This document shows, one piece after another, positions 53,386 through 61,736 of a DNA stretch of 64,000 nucleotides (the first letter of the stretch is position 1; each line of letters begins with the position of its first letter). Origin of the DNA: Endozoicomonas sp965232255. GTDB taxonomy: Bacteria > Pseudomonadota > Gammaproteobacteria > Pseudomonadales > Endozoicomonadaceae. The translations under genes were made by a program, and so were the position numbers. Under the pieces are notes generated by a model, which ran no database searches, had not been told where the DNA came from, and worked only from the letters and a program-made list of their open reading frames with translations. Where the stretch lies: positions 434,001-498,000 of the forward strand of contig OZ246962.1 in the NCBI GenBank assembly GCA_965232255.1. The letters are read 5' to 3'.

Positions 53386-54459
53386 TTACAGTACGTCGAT
53401 GCAGTTCAGATCATGATAAGCCTGCTCAAGACGGGCAGTCATGGATTCCTCCCCTGCACGCAGCCAGACGCGCGGATCGTAGAACTTCTTGTTCGGCATA
53501 TCCGGGCCTTTTGGATTGCCGAGTTGGCTTTGCAGGTACTCTTCGTTTTTCTTGTAGTAGTTCAGGATACCGTCCCAGCGCGCCCATTGTGTGTCTGTGT
53601 CGATATTCATCTTCACCACCCCGTAAGATATCGCTTCGCGAATCTCCTGCAGAGTAGAGCCGGAACCGCCGTGGAACACGAAGTTCAGATGCTTGGCCGG
53701 CAGACCGAATTTCTCTGAGGTGTACTTCTGCGAGTTATCGAGAATCTTGGGCGTCAGTTGTACATTACCTGGTTTGTAAACCCCATGCACGTTGCCGAAA
53801 GAAGCGGCGATGGTAAAGCGCTGACTGATCGGGCTGAGTATTTCGTAAGCGTAGGCGATGTCTTCTGGCTGGGTATAGAGCATGGAGCTATCCATGTGGC
53901 TATTATCAACGCCATCCTCTTCGCCGCCGGTACAGCCCAATTCAAACTCCAGAGTCATGTCCATTTCCGACATGCGCTTGAGATACTTGGCACAGGTAGC
54001 AATATTCTCTTTCAGAGGCTCTTCCGACAAATCAAGCATGTGGGAGGAGAACAATGGCTTGCCGTGCTTCTTGAAGTAATCTTCACCGGCGTCAAGCAGG
54101 GCATCAATCCATGGTAGTAGTTTACGTGCCGCATGGTCGGTGTGCAGAATGACCGGAACGCCGTAAGCTTCAGCTACCTCGTGCACGTATTTGGCACCGG
54201 CGATCGCCCCAAGCGCACCGGCTGGCTCGCTCTTCAGACCTTTGCCAGAGAAGAAGATAGAACCGCCGTTAGAGAATTGGATGATCACCGGTGACTTAAC
54301 CTTGGCTGCTCCTTCCAGGACAGCATTGATTGAGTCAGTATCAATCACGTTTACTGCCGGCAGGGCAAACTCACCAGCCTTGGCTGCGGCGAAGATTTTC
54401 TGTACGTCATCGCCGGTAACAACGCCTGGCTTTACCAGGTCCAGGATTTTTTGAGACAT
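53386..54459 (-). CDS. fbaA: Class II fructose-bisphosphate aldolase FbaA
   Basis: Zinc-dependent aldolase that splits fructose-1,6-bisphosphate. The 357-residue protein (E. coli FbaA 359) has the catalytic Asp108 and zinc-binding His109 in VILHTDHAARK, further ligands in ELGCTGGEEDGVD, and HGGSGS near the phosphate site. The leader carries a near-perfect palindrome (54469-54485) that contains the ribosome binding site on the - strand and could affect translation. Confidence 0.97.
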   Translation of the reverse strand: MSQKILDLVKPGVVTGDDVQKIFAAAKAGEFALPAVNVIDTDSINAVLEGAAKVKSPVIIQFSNGGSIFFSGKGLKSEPAGALGAIAGAKYVHEVAEAYGVPVILHTDHAARKLLPWIDALLDAGEDYFKKHGKPLFSSHMLDLSEEPLKENIATCAKYLKRMSEMDMTLEFELGCTGGEEDGVDNSHMDSSMLYTQPEDIAYAYEILSPISQRFTIAASFGNVHGVYKPGNVQLTPKILDNSQKYTSEKFGLPAKHLNFVFHGGSGSTLQEIREAISYGVVKMNIDTDTQWARWDGILNYYKKNEEYLQSQLGNPKGPDMPNKKFYDPRVWLRAGEESMTARLEQAYHDLNCIDVL

Positions 54460-54468
54460 AAGTCTGAT

Positions 54469-54485
54469 CCTTTATCGATCAAAGG
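54469..54485 (-). promoter_or_regulatory. Palindrome over the fbaA ribosome binding site
   Basis: The 17-base CCTTT-R-ATCGAT-H-AAAGG is nearly its own reverse complement. On the - strand its second arm (AAAGGA) is the likely ribosome binding site, ten bases before the ATG, so folding could hide it. It might also be a protein-binding site. Confidence 0.35.
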
Positions 54486-55020
54486 TTAACAGAATGATTT
54501 TCCGCAAGGAATGATACGGAAAGGTTACAACAGGTAAAACCTTTTTCCCAACGATTAAATAATGATGGCACGGCCACATTATAACCTTTGTTTATCGATG
54601 TTTTTACACGATTAATCATCACCACTGCGTGTTAATGTTCGCCTGTTCAATAGCACAAAACCGATTTTTCCATGGCAATAACTGCGACTCCGGTTAATAA
54701 AGCGTGCTAACAAGACAATTTGTTTTTCTGTTACTGCACCCAAATAATGTGTCATTTTCTGAATGACACTGATGATATTTGCGCGCATTTTTTCTTTAAA
54801 AAAGCATTGGCTTTTTTTTGACATGCGTCATTTTTCTTTGCACTTTTCCTGTGTTGTAATTCTAACCGTAGCGATGAGAGCATATTAAATAACGGTTGAA
54901 AAAAAATAATTAAAATAATTTTTTGTTATATTTTTCGGTCATCCAATGATGACTGGGCAGCTCTTCTTTTTGGCTGCCTACAGATTAGTGCATCGTTGTA
55001 TCTGCTTTGATGTGTTCCAC

Positions 55021-55079
55021 TCATCCTGAGCTGGTCGCAGGATGATACTAACGCACTGCGACAAGCTCAGTGCAAACGG
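55021..55079. repeat. REP-like hairpin repeat, copy 1
   Basis: TCATCCTG pairs with CAGGATGA (55021-55045), and a second hairpin GCACTG/CAGTGC with CGACAAGCT in the loop follows. Related sequences occur at 59259-59303 and 61737-61764. Confidence 0.65.
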
Positions 55080-55081
55080 AG

Positions 55082-55095
55082 TTGATAAACGTCAA
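55082..55095. promoter_or_regulatory. FNR/Anr-like site upstream of adhE
   Basis: TTGAT-AAAC-GTCAA matches TTGAT-N4-ATCAA at nine of ten positions. It has exactly the same mismatch as the site upstream of ptsG. It lies about 270 bases before the adhE start. Confidence 0.55.
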
Positions 55096-55364
55096 TCGCA
55101 TTGCAACCGTGTACTGAACAGACGTCGGCCAGCGTCTGTTATGCAGGACGATGGTCAGGCATTTAAAGTCAAGATGCACTATCTTAAGACTGCAAGCCGA
55201 AAATCAACTGAATACATTCGGGCAGGCAAAAAACAGCACGCCGACATCCGACAGTTACCCGATTATTCATACAGAATTTCTATCCCGGAGGCGTGGCCGA
55301 ACACGTAATCCGGGAATACAAAGCGCTTTCAAGGTTTTCTTGGTTAACACTAGAGGAAATAGTC

Positions 55365-57980
55365 ATGGCCAGTAAAAAGCAGGCTGACAAGACTGCAAAA
55401 AAAAGTGCAGTTGTTCAGGATGTTGATGCCCAGATTAATGGCTTGATTGAACGGGCCAAGGTTGCCCGACAGAAGTTTCTGGCGCTGACCCAGGAAGATG
55501 TTGACCGAATCACCCGCGCCATGGCATTAGCCGGACAATCCGCTCATATGGAGCTGGCCCGCATGGCGGTGGAAGAAACCGGCCGTGGCATCATGGAAGA
55601 CAAGGTAACCAAAAACATCTTTGCGACAGAGTACGTCTATCACTCAATCAAATACGATAAAACTGTCGGCATTATTGAAGACAACGCCGAAGAAGACTTC
55701 ATGCTCGTGGCTGAACCAGTGGGCATCGTCTGTGGTGTGACTCCGGTGACCAACCCGACGTCCACTACCTTGTTCAAATCCATCATTGCCACCAAAACCC
55801 GCAACCCCATTATCTTCGCCTTCCACCCTTCGGCCCAGGAGTGCTCCAGCGCGTCTGCCCGCGTTGTGCGCGACGCCGCTATCGCTGCGGGTGCGCCGGA
55901 AGACTGCATCCTCTGGATTGAGTATCCCTCCATAGAAGCCACCCAAAAACTGATGACGCACCCAGAAGTGGCCGTTATCCTGGCCACCGGTGGCTCCGGC
56001 ATGGTGCGTGCAGCTTACTCTTCTGGCAAGCCAGCCCTGGGAGTCGGTTCCGGTAACGTGCCGTGTATTATTGACCAGTCTGCCAATCTCAAGCAGGCCT
56101 GTAACGACCTGGTGATGTCCAAGAGTTTTGACAACGGCATGATCTGCGCCTCCGAACAGGCCGCCATTATCCATCAGGCCATCTACAAAGATGCGGTCAA
56201 AGAGCTGAAATCCCAGAATGTCTACTTCACTACACCGGAAGAAACGGCTCGTCTGGCCGAGGTGGTGATTCACGACGGCCACGTCAACAACAAGATTGTT
56301 GGTATGAAACCGTCGTATATTGCCGCCCTGGCAGGCATCAAGGTGCCAGAAAACACCCGTATTCTGGCAGCAGAAATTGAAGGCGTTGGTCCTGAGTTCC
56401 CATTGTCCAGGGAAAAGCTATCGCCGGTGCTGGGTATTCTGAAAGCGAAAAACGCCAAACACGCCATCGAACTGGCTGACCAGATGCTCAACTTTGGTGG
56501 CCTTGGCCACTCCGCCGTCCTGCACGCTCAGGACAACGACGTTATTGACGAGTTCTCCCTGGCCATGAAAGCCGGGCGTATCATCATCAACTCACCGAGC
56601 ACCCACGGTGCCATCGGTGATATCTACAACACCAACATGCCGTCGCTGACCCTGGGTTGTGGCACTTATGGTGGTAACAGCACCACCTCCAACGTCTCTG
56701 CCGTTAACCTGATCAACGTTAAGCGCGTGGCCAAACGCAGGGTTAATATGCAGTGGTTCAAACTGCCGCGGAAGATCTACTTCGAGGCCAACTCCCTTCA
56801 GTATCTTGAAAAGATGCAAGACATCTCTCGGGTATTTATCGTCACTGACGAAGTGATCCAGTCCCTGGGTTATGTGGACAAGATTCTCTACCACCTGAGA
56901 AAGCGCACTAACCCGGTACAAGTGGAAATTTTCAACCAGGTTGAGCCTGATCCAAGCCTGGAGACCGTGCGCCGTGGTGCCCACGAAATGGCACGCTTCA
57001 ACCCGGACGTGATTATCGCTCTCGGCGGCGGTTCGCCCATTGATGCCGCCAAAGGCATGTGGCTCTTCTACGAACAGCCAGACGCCGACTTTGCCGGCCT
57101 GGCCCAGAAGTTTCTGGACATTCGCAAGCGCGTTTACAAGTTCCCGAAACTGGGTAAAAAAGCCCGTCTGGTGGCCATCCCAACCACATCTGGTACCGGC
57201 TCAGAGGTAACGTCCTTTGCCGTTATTACCGACAAGGTCCAAGGTGCCAAGTATCCACTGGCCGACTACGAGCTGACTCCGGACGTTGCCATCCTTGACC
57301 CTAACCTGGTCATGACTGTACCGAAAAAAGTGGCTGCTGATACCGGCTTGGACGTACTGACCCACGCTCTTGAAGCGTATGTATCGGTCATGGCGTCAGA
57401 CTATACCGACGCCCTGGCCATGAAAGCCATTCAACTGGTGTTCGATTATCTACCACAGTCGTACGACAACGCTGACCGTCTGGCTCGGGAAAAAATGCAC
57501 AACGCTTCGTGTATTGCTGGTATGGCTTTTGCCAACGCCTTCCTCGGCGTTAACCACGCGATAGCGCACAAACTGGGCAACGAATTGCACATCTCCCACG
57601 GCCAGGCCAATGCCGTATTGTTGCCGCACGTCATTGAGTACAACGGCTGCCCGAACCCAACCAAAGTGGCATCGTTTCCGAAATACCAGTACTACGTCGC
57701 CCATGAGAAGTACGCAGAAATCGCCCGCATGCTCGGCCTATCCGCCAAAACACCGGAAGAAGGGGTAAAATCCCTGGCCAATGCCGTTCGCAAATTGATG
57801 AAGCGGCTGGACATGCCCACTTCTTTGCAGGAAATGGGGGTTGATGAAGTGCTGTTCAAAAGCAAAATCAACATGCTGGCTCTGGATGCTTTTGAAGACC
57901 AGACCACCACAGCAAACCCACGTTTGCCACTGATTTCTGAACTTGAAGAGCTACTCACTAAGGCGTATTACGGCAAGTAA
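55365..57980 (+). CDS. adhE: Bifunctional acetaldehyde-CoA/alcohol dehydrogenase AdhE
   Basis: AdhE reduces acetyl-CoA to acetaldehyde and then to ethanol, regenerating NAD in fermentation. The 871-residue protein (E. coli 891) has an N-terminal aldehyde dehydrogenase domain with catalytic Cys261 (GMICASEQ) and a C-terminal iron-dependent alcohol dehydrogenase domain with GGGSPIDAAKG, GTGSEVT, and the metal-binding region DVLTHALEAYVS and HKLGNELHISHG. The start is ATG 55365, preceded by AGAGGAAAT; an in-frame extension to 55293 is unlikely. A good terminator follows. The FNR/Anr-like site in the leader fits anaerobic induction. Confidence 0.97.
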   Translation: MASKKQADKTAKKSAVVQDVDAQINGLIERAKVARQKFLALTQEDVDRITRAMALAGQSAHMELARMAVEETGRGIMEDKVTKNIFATEYVYHSIKYDKTVGIIEDNAEEDFMLVAEPVGIVCGVTPVTNPTSTTLFKSIIATKTRNPIIFAFHPSAQECSSASARVVRDAAIAAGAPEDCILWIEYPSIEATQKLMTHPEVAVILATGGSGMVRAAYSSGKPALGVGSGNVPCIIDQSANLKQACNDLVMSKSFDNGMICASEQAAIIHQAIYKDAVKELKSQNVYFTTPEETARLAEVVIHDGHVNNKIVGMKPSYIAALAGIKVPENTRILAAEIEGVGPEFPLSREKLSPVLGILKAKNAKHAIELADQMLNFGGLGHSAVLHAQDNDVIDEFSLAMKAGRIIINSPSTHGAIGDIYNTNMPSLTLGCGTYGGNSTTSNVSAVNLINVKRVAKRRVNMQWFKLPRKIYFEANSLQYLEKMQDISRVFIVTDEVIQSLGYVDKILYHLRKRTNPVQVEIFNQVEPDPSLETVRRGAHEMARFNPDVIIALGGGSPIDAAKGMWLFYEQPDADFAGLAQKFLDIRKRVYKFPKLGKKARLVAIPTTSGTGSEVTSFAVITDKVQGAKYPLADYELTPDVAILDPNLVMTVPKKVAADTGLDVLTHALEAYVSVMASDYTDALAMKAIQLVFDYLPQSYDNADRLAREKMHNASCIAGMAFANAFLGVNHAIAHKLGNELHISHGQANAVLLPHVIEYNGCPNPTKVASFPKYQYYVAHEKYAEIARMLGLSAKTPEEGVKSLANAVRKLMKRLDMPTSLQEMGVDEVLFKSKINMLALDAFEDQTTTANPRLPLISELEELLTKAYYGK

Positions 57981-58002
57981 ACTGCACTGAGCACACAATA
58001 TT

Positions 58003-58051
58003 AAAAATCGCCCCGTGCCCTCGACCAGTTATGATCGGGGGCGTTTTTTTT
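58003..58051 (+). terminator. Rho-independent terminator after adhE
   Basis: CGCCCC (58009-58014) pairs with GGGGCG (58038-58043), with A run before and eight T after (58044-58051). The 23-base loop can form a small inner CGA/TCG stem. Confidence 0.75.
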
Positions 58052-58213
58052 ATTGTGGGTGTCGTGTGTATTGGGGTTGTCTCGACAACAGCAGTAATAG
58101 GCACGTTTGGAAAAGAGCGGTAAGCGATACCGAGCTATCCGACCTTTTGGCAAAAGCAGACATCCACTACTTGTGGCAGCTCCGTGACTTCGCAGGCGTA
58201 ACGACGGTCTCTG

Positions 58214-58549
58214 TCAGTTTTTGAGATGATTTACAATGATGGCGAGCGTATCCTCAATTTTATCGAAACGTTCACGATTTTCTCGTTGGTAGAGATCAAC
58301 TTTCTTATCGAGCGAGTCTACCCTTTTATCGAGTGAGTCTACTCTTTTATCGAGCGAGCCCATTCTTTTATCAAGCGAGCGCACCTTCTCATCGAGCAAG
58401 TCCATCTTCCTATCAAGTCCTTCGATAGCTATCTCCTGTCGCGTGCTGTGCAGAAACAGCCTTTTGATGTGGTTTTGTGAGTTTTTAACGCTGATTTCTA
58501 TTCGACTAATGGCAGCCCAGAGTGCATCGTTGTTGTCATCGTGGTTCAT
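58214..58549 (-). CDS. Heptad-repeat coiled-coil protein, paralog A
   Basis: A 111-residue protein of unknown function. Residues about 1-40 (MNHDDNNDALW, then a segment with ISVKNSQNHIKRLF) and the C-terminus (ENRERFDKIEDTLAIIVNHL) match a second gene at 61861-62196. Between them lies a coiled coil built of exact seven-residue units of the form L-D-K-x-V-D-S (about residues 45-87). The DNA under it is a 21-bp tandem repeat of five to six units (about 58300-58425). No signal peptide or membrane helix. The regular heptads predict a long parallel helix, possibly an oligomer. Homology between the two copies extends into the sequence upstream of the start codon. Confidence 0.75.
   Translation of the reverse strand: MNHDDNNDALWAAISRIEISVKNSQNHIKRLFLHSTRQEIAIEGLDRKMDLLDEKVRSLDKRMGSLDKRVDSLDKRVDSLDKKVDLYQRENRERFDKIEDTLAIIVNHLKN
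58300..58425. repeat. 21-bp tandem repeat inside paralog A
   Basis: Five to six units of about 21 bases centred on TTATCGAGYGAGTCTA, in phase with the heptad coding. Unit number could change by slippage without breaking the frame. Confidence 0.8.
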
Positions 58550-59013
58550 ACGGACCCCTTTTGATTATTTTTGACTCGTCGAGCATAGCAGATAGTGGAA
58601 GAGAGGACAGAGATTCCAGTCCCTTACCCGTTCGCAAGCAATACTCGCTCAACTCTCTCGGAACGATTCCTGAAAAAATACTTATAAATATAAGTGTTTA
58701 TTGCAATCATGTACCATAAAACCCTTTAATTGCTAGCAACTGTAGCAAGAAAAAGATACTCAAATTCTCGGTAAACATGATGCATCCAGTGCATTTCCGA
58801 TTAAGAGTACTCAAAGTTATTGATTTGTTAAGTAATGAACGTAAAATTGGCCTCCGTTGTCTTTTTGGCCGACCAGTAAGTGTACTTGGGTTTTTCAGCT
58901 CTACCGTATCCAACCCCTACCCAGGGTTGATGTGGCATTACGGCCAATAGCCATCTCGATAGTGTGAAACTTTGTATCAGGAGTGTATTGCGAAGTCTGA
59001 GTTTGGCTGTTTC

Positions 59014-59046
59014 GGTAGTAGCCTTTAAATCGATGGGCGGTAGCTT
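59014..59046 (+). promoter_or_regulatory. JUMPstart/ops-like element
   Basis: GGCGGTAGCTT at 59036-59046 matches the RfaH recruitment element ops (GGCGGTAG-N2-T). A GGTAG lies 17 bases upstream at 59014-59018, resembling the JUMPstart layout, where a GGTAG half precedes the ops element. It is on the + strand 1.5 kb before wecB, in a gene-free region. In other gammaproteobacteria such elements mark the leader of capsule, O-antigen or toxin operons. Confidence 0.45.
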
Positions 59047-59258
59047 GTGGAAAGCCTGCGTGATTTACCGGGCAAAAAACAAACAAGACTAAATGCCAAT
59101 GGACGTATACAGTATAAATTCTGATCCTGATTTTTGGCTCTTGAATAAAAAACAAACCGCATAATGTATTATCATTGGTAGCAAACCTGAAATAACTTCC
59201 TTGTTTTCAGCTCTGGACTCCCTTCGGATTGAGTTCATCGAAGTCCGGCGGTGCTACT

Positions 59259-59303
59259 CTTCGGTATTTCGACACTTCGACAAGCTCGGCACTCAGGATG
59301 AAC
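59259..59303. repeat. REP-like repeat, copy 2 (variant)
   Basis: Contains TTCGACAAGCTC and CTCAGGATGAAC, the same words as copies 1 and 3 but in inverse order and without the perfect hairpin. Confidence 0.5.
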
Positions 59304-59311
59304 GACAATAG

Positions 59312-59443
59312 GGAAATAATTCAGGGACAATTCCTTGGCAACATGACGGCGAGAAAGCAAAAGCTGCGCTGAATATAATGGATGCTTTTATCAAGGATGC
59401 GATTGGACTTTATCGAACCATGAGTGGTGAGTCTTGGTCATGA
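59312..59443 (+). pseudogene. Truncated C-terminal remnant upstream of the nucleotidyltransferase gene
   Basis: An open frame of 43 codons with no start, running into a stop at 59441. Its protein end, roughly G-E-K-A-K-A-A-L-N-I-M-D-A-F followed by IKDAIGLYRTMSGESWS, looks like the end of a longer helical protein. It begins right after a REP-like repeat and overlaps the next gene by ATGA, as toxin-antitoxin partners do. I suspect a HEPN-type partner of the nucleotidyltransferase, but I cannot confirm the family. Confidence 0.4.
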
Positions 59444-59772
59444 AAGCTACTCCAGAAGCACTGACACTGACAGTTAGCGAACTGGCGCTAATCCAACAAC
59501 TGCTGAAAGATCACATACCAAACATCACCGTTTGGGCATACGACTCAAGAGTCAATGGGAATGCCCGGCCTTCATCGGATCTTGATCTTGTTGCTTTTAT
59601 TGATCCTGAGCAGTCATTGGCTATTTCTAACCTTCGAGAGGCCTTTGAGGAGAGTAACCTGCCATTCAGAGTGGACTTGTTTACCTGGGATCAGATATCT
59701 GAGGCGTTCAGGGATACCATCAGTGCAAGGTACGTTGTCGTTCAAAATGACCATGACCGTGCAAAGCCATAA
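59440..59772 (+). CDS. Minimal nucleotidyltransferase (MntA-like) with altered active site
   Basis: A 110-residue protein of the MNT/MntA nucleotidyltransferase fold. The active-site region reads WAYDSRVNGNARPSSDLDLV: the usual G-S-R is D-S-R, while the D-x-D pair (SDLDL) and a third Asp (R-V-D-L-F) remain. The Gly to Asp change falls in the nucleotide-binding turn and could reduce activity. The start is ATG 59440, overlapping a truncated upstream frame by ATGA. MNT proteins are often antitoxins that modify HEPN toxins; here the partner is only a fragment, so the module is probably broken. Confidence 0.8.
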   Translation: MKATPEALTLTVSELALIQQLLKDHIPNITVWAYDSRVNGNARPSSDLDLVAFIDPEQSLAISNLREAFEESNLPFRVDLFTWDQISEAFRDTISARYVVVQNDHDRAKP

Positions 59773-59893
59773 ACGTATTGTGCACAATGAAAGACGTAGC
59801 TCTTGGTTTCTTGTGGTTTCATGAGGTTTCGCTGAGACACATTGCGGCAACATTGCTAGACTCTACCGAAGCAGAACCAAAGAGGGGATCGGT

Positions 59894-60115
59894 ATGGAAC
59901 AGCCGGACTACTTGCAATATATAGAAATCGATCCGGAAAAACGGTTTGGCAAGCCCTGCATTAAAGGAACAAGAATAACCGTTATCGATATTCTGGAGAT
60001 GATGGCAGAAGGAATGAGTCGGGATGAAATCCTTGAGGATCATCCCAATCTAAAAGCAGAACATATTAAAGCTGCACTAATATATGCAGCCAATTCAGTC
60101 AAGGGAGCAGCTTAA
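59894..60115 (+). CDS. DUF433 antitoxin (VapB45-like)
   Basis: A 73-residue DUF433 protein with the family segment GKPCIKGTRITVIDILEM and a C-terminal helix. AGAGGGG precedes ATG 59894. It overlaps the next frame by one base (TAATG). DUF433 proteins are antitoxins of DUF5615/PIN-like toxins. Here the antitoxin is intact and the toxin frame is broken by a stop codon. Confidence 0.88.
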   Translation: MEQPDYLQYIEIDPEKRFGKPCIKGTRITVIDILEMMAEGMSRDEILEDHPNLKAEHIKAALIYAANSVKGAA

Positions 60116-60441
60116 TGCTGCTACTTGACGAAAATCTCTCGCCACGCTTAATCCCACGAATAAGCCCTATGTTTCCGGATAGTCGGCACGTAATTCATGT
60201 CGGTTTAGATAACTCGCCAGACAACGCGCTATAGTGTTACGCCAAAGAAAATGGCCTTGCCATTGTCAGTAAGGACAAAGATTTTTTGTCAATGCAGGAA
60301 AGACTTGGATATCCGCCAAAACTGATTTATCTGTCAATGGGAAATACCAGAGTGTTTGTAGTTGAAAGCATTCTGATAGAAAACCAACAAGCTATTTTTG
60401 ACTTTCTGCAAAAAAAATATAAAGGATTACTCGTATTATGA
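60115..60441 (+). pseudogene. DUF5615/PIN-like toxin with in-frame TAG
   Basis: Translated from ATG 60115, the frame gives MLLLDENLSPRL...HVGLDNSPDNAL, then TAG at 60232-60234 (codon 40), then continues in the same frame as CYAKENGLAIVSKDKDF to a TGA at 60439, 108 codons in all. Family members usually have a tryptophan (TGG) at this point (N-A-L-W or I-A-L-W), so a single TGG to TAG change explains the break. The first acidic residues D5/E6 and the second D-K-D pair of a PIN-like site are all present. Reads as a recently inactivated toxin; readthrough or a sequencing error is possible. Confidence 0.85.
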
Positions 60442-60566
60442 ACTTAAGCGATCAATGGAAATAAAATTGCTTTTAGTTATATAAACGACAACGCATATAC
60501 ACCATGAAATACCTGGCCTTAGTTTTTTAACCTGGCTTTTCCCAATTCCATAACACACCCAATCCC

Positions 60567-61703
60567 ATGAAAATTCTTATTGTATTTGGCACCCGTCCGG
60601 AAGCCATTAAAATGGCTCCAGTCGTGGACTTATTCCGGAGCCAGCCCAACACGGATGTCAGAGTTTGCGTAACTGGCCAGCACCGGGAGATGCTGGATCA
60701 GGTATTGGCGCTGTTCAATATCACTCCGGATTACGATCTGAATATTATGAAACCCGGCCAGGATCTTACCGATGTCACCACGGCCATCCTGCAAGGGTTA
60801 AAGCCGGTACTAACAGAATTTCAACCGGATCGGGTGCTGGTGCATGGCGATACAGCAACTTCATTTGCCGCCACCCTGGCCGCCTATTTCCATAAAATAC
60901 CGGTGGGGCATGTGGAAGCGGGTCTGCGTACTGGCAACATCTACTCCCCCTGGCCGGAAGAAGGCATGCGCCAGCTCACTGCTTGCCTGGCAGACCAGCA
61001 CTATACGCCCACCATCAGCTCACTGAAAAATTTGCTGATGGAGAATATTGCGCCGGAAGGCATTTATGTCACAGGCAACACAGTGATTGATGCCCTACTG
61101 GAAGTTTCTGAGAAAATTGATCGGGATACACTGCTACAAGAACAGCTGGCTGAAATATTGCCATTTCTTCCGGCAGTGAAAAAACGGCAGCAAAAATTGA
61201 TTCTGGTCACCGGTCATCGGCGGGAAAACTTTGGTGCCGGTTTTGAGCAAATCTGTCAGGCCATCCGTGAAATTGCTGGCAGGGGCGACGTGCAGGTGGT
61301 CTATCCGATGCATCTGAATCCCAATGTGCGCGAACCCGTCAACCGCATACTGGCAGGGCTTGATAATGTGCACCTGGTAGAGCCACTGGAATACCTGCCA
61401 TTTGTCTACCTTATGAAACAGAGTTACCTGATCCTCACCGACTCTGGTGGCATTCAAGAAGAAGCACCGTCGCTGGGTAAACCGGTGTTATGTATGCGGG
61501 ATACTACAGAACGCCCTTCTGCTGTTAAAGCCGGTACGGTTCGACTGGTGGGCACTTGCATGGAAACCATCGTAAAAGAAGTCATCCGCTTGCTGGATGA
61601 TGATATGGCCTACGAGATGATGAGCCGTGCCAACAATCCATACGGCGACGGTCGGGCCAGCCATGGCATTCTTAAGGCAGTATTCACGGAACAGCGACTC
61701 TGA
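60567..61703 (+). CDS. wecB: UDP-N-acetylglucosamine 2-epimerase WecB
   Basis: WecB converts UDP-GlcNAc to UDP-ManNAc for surface polysaccharide synthesis. The 378-residue protein (E. coli 376) has the N-terminal FGTRPEAIKMAPV, HGDTATSFAATLAA, the catalytic histidine region HVEAGLRTGN and SGGIQEEAPSLGKPVLCMRDTTERP. No clear ribosome binding site precedes ATG 60567. It follows the decayed toxin-antitoxin genes and is upstream of wecC, with paralog B inserted between on the opposite strand. Confidence 0.96.
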   Translation: MKILIVFGTRPEAIKMAPVVDLFRSQPNTDVRVCVTGQHREMLDQVLALFNITPDYDLNIMKPGQDLTDVTTAILQGLKPVLTEFQPDRVLVHGDTATSFAATLAAYFHKIPVGHVEAGLRTGNIYSPWPEEGMRQLTACLADQHYTPTISSLKNLLMENIAPEGIYVTGNTVIDALLEVSEKIDRDTLLQEQLAEILPFLPAVKKRQQKLILVTGHRRENFGAGFEQICQAIREIAGRGDVQVVYPMHLNPNVREPVNRILAGLDNVHLVEPLEYLPFVYLMKQSYLILTDSGGIQEEAPSLGKPVLCMRDTTERPSAVKAGTVRLVGTCMETIVKEVIRLLDDDMAYEMMSRANNPYGDGRASHGILKAVFTEQRL

Positions 61704-61736
61704 TTTACTGATTCCGGATAGTTCAGTTTAAACACC

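Larger units (their letters stand above)
54460..55364. other. Long leader and regulatory region between fbaA and adhE
   Basis: 905 bases with no recognised gene. It contains an A/T-rich tract (about 54785-54945), a weak AAAAAAGC/GCTTTTTT hairpin (54798-54817), two REP-like hairpins (55021-55079) and an FNR/Anr-like site (55082-55095). It is suited to complex, oxygen-linked control of adhE. Confidence 0.5.
58550..59311. other. Non-coding region ahead of the polysaccharide locus
   Basis: No gene recognised; two short leftward frames (58707-58913 and 58901-59155) have no family or ribosome binding site. It contains a JUMPstart/ops-like element (59014-59046) and a REP-like sequence (59259-59303). 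It may be the untranslated leader of the rightward polysaccharide transcript. Confidence 0.5.

Noticed and set aside
54818..54846. TTGACA as a -35 element in the adhE leader
   Set aside because: No -10-like hexamer lies at 16-18 bases.
58300..58425. CRISPR-like array
   Set aside because: The 21-bp units are contiguous and in-frame coding heptads, with no spacers.
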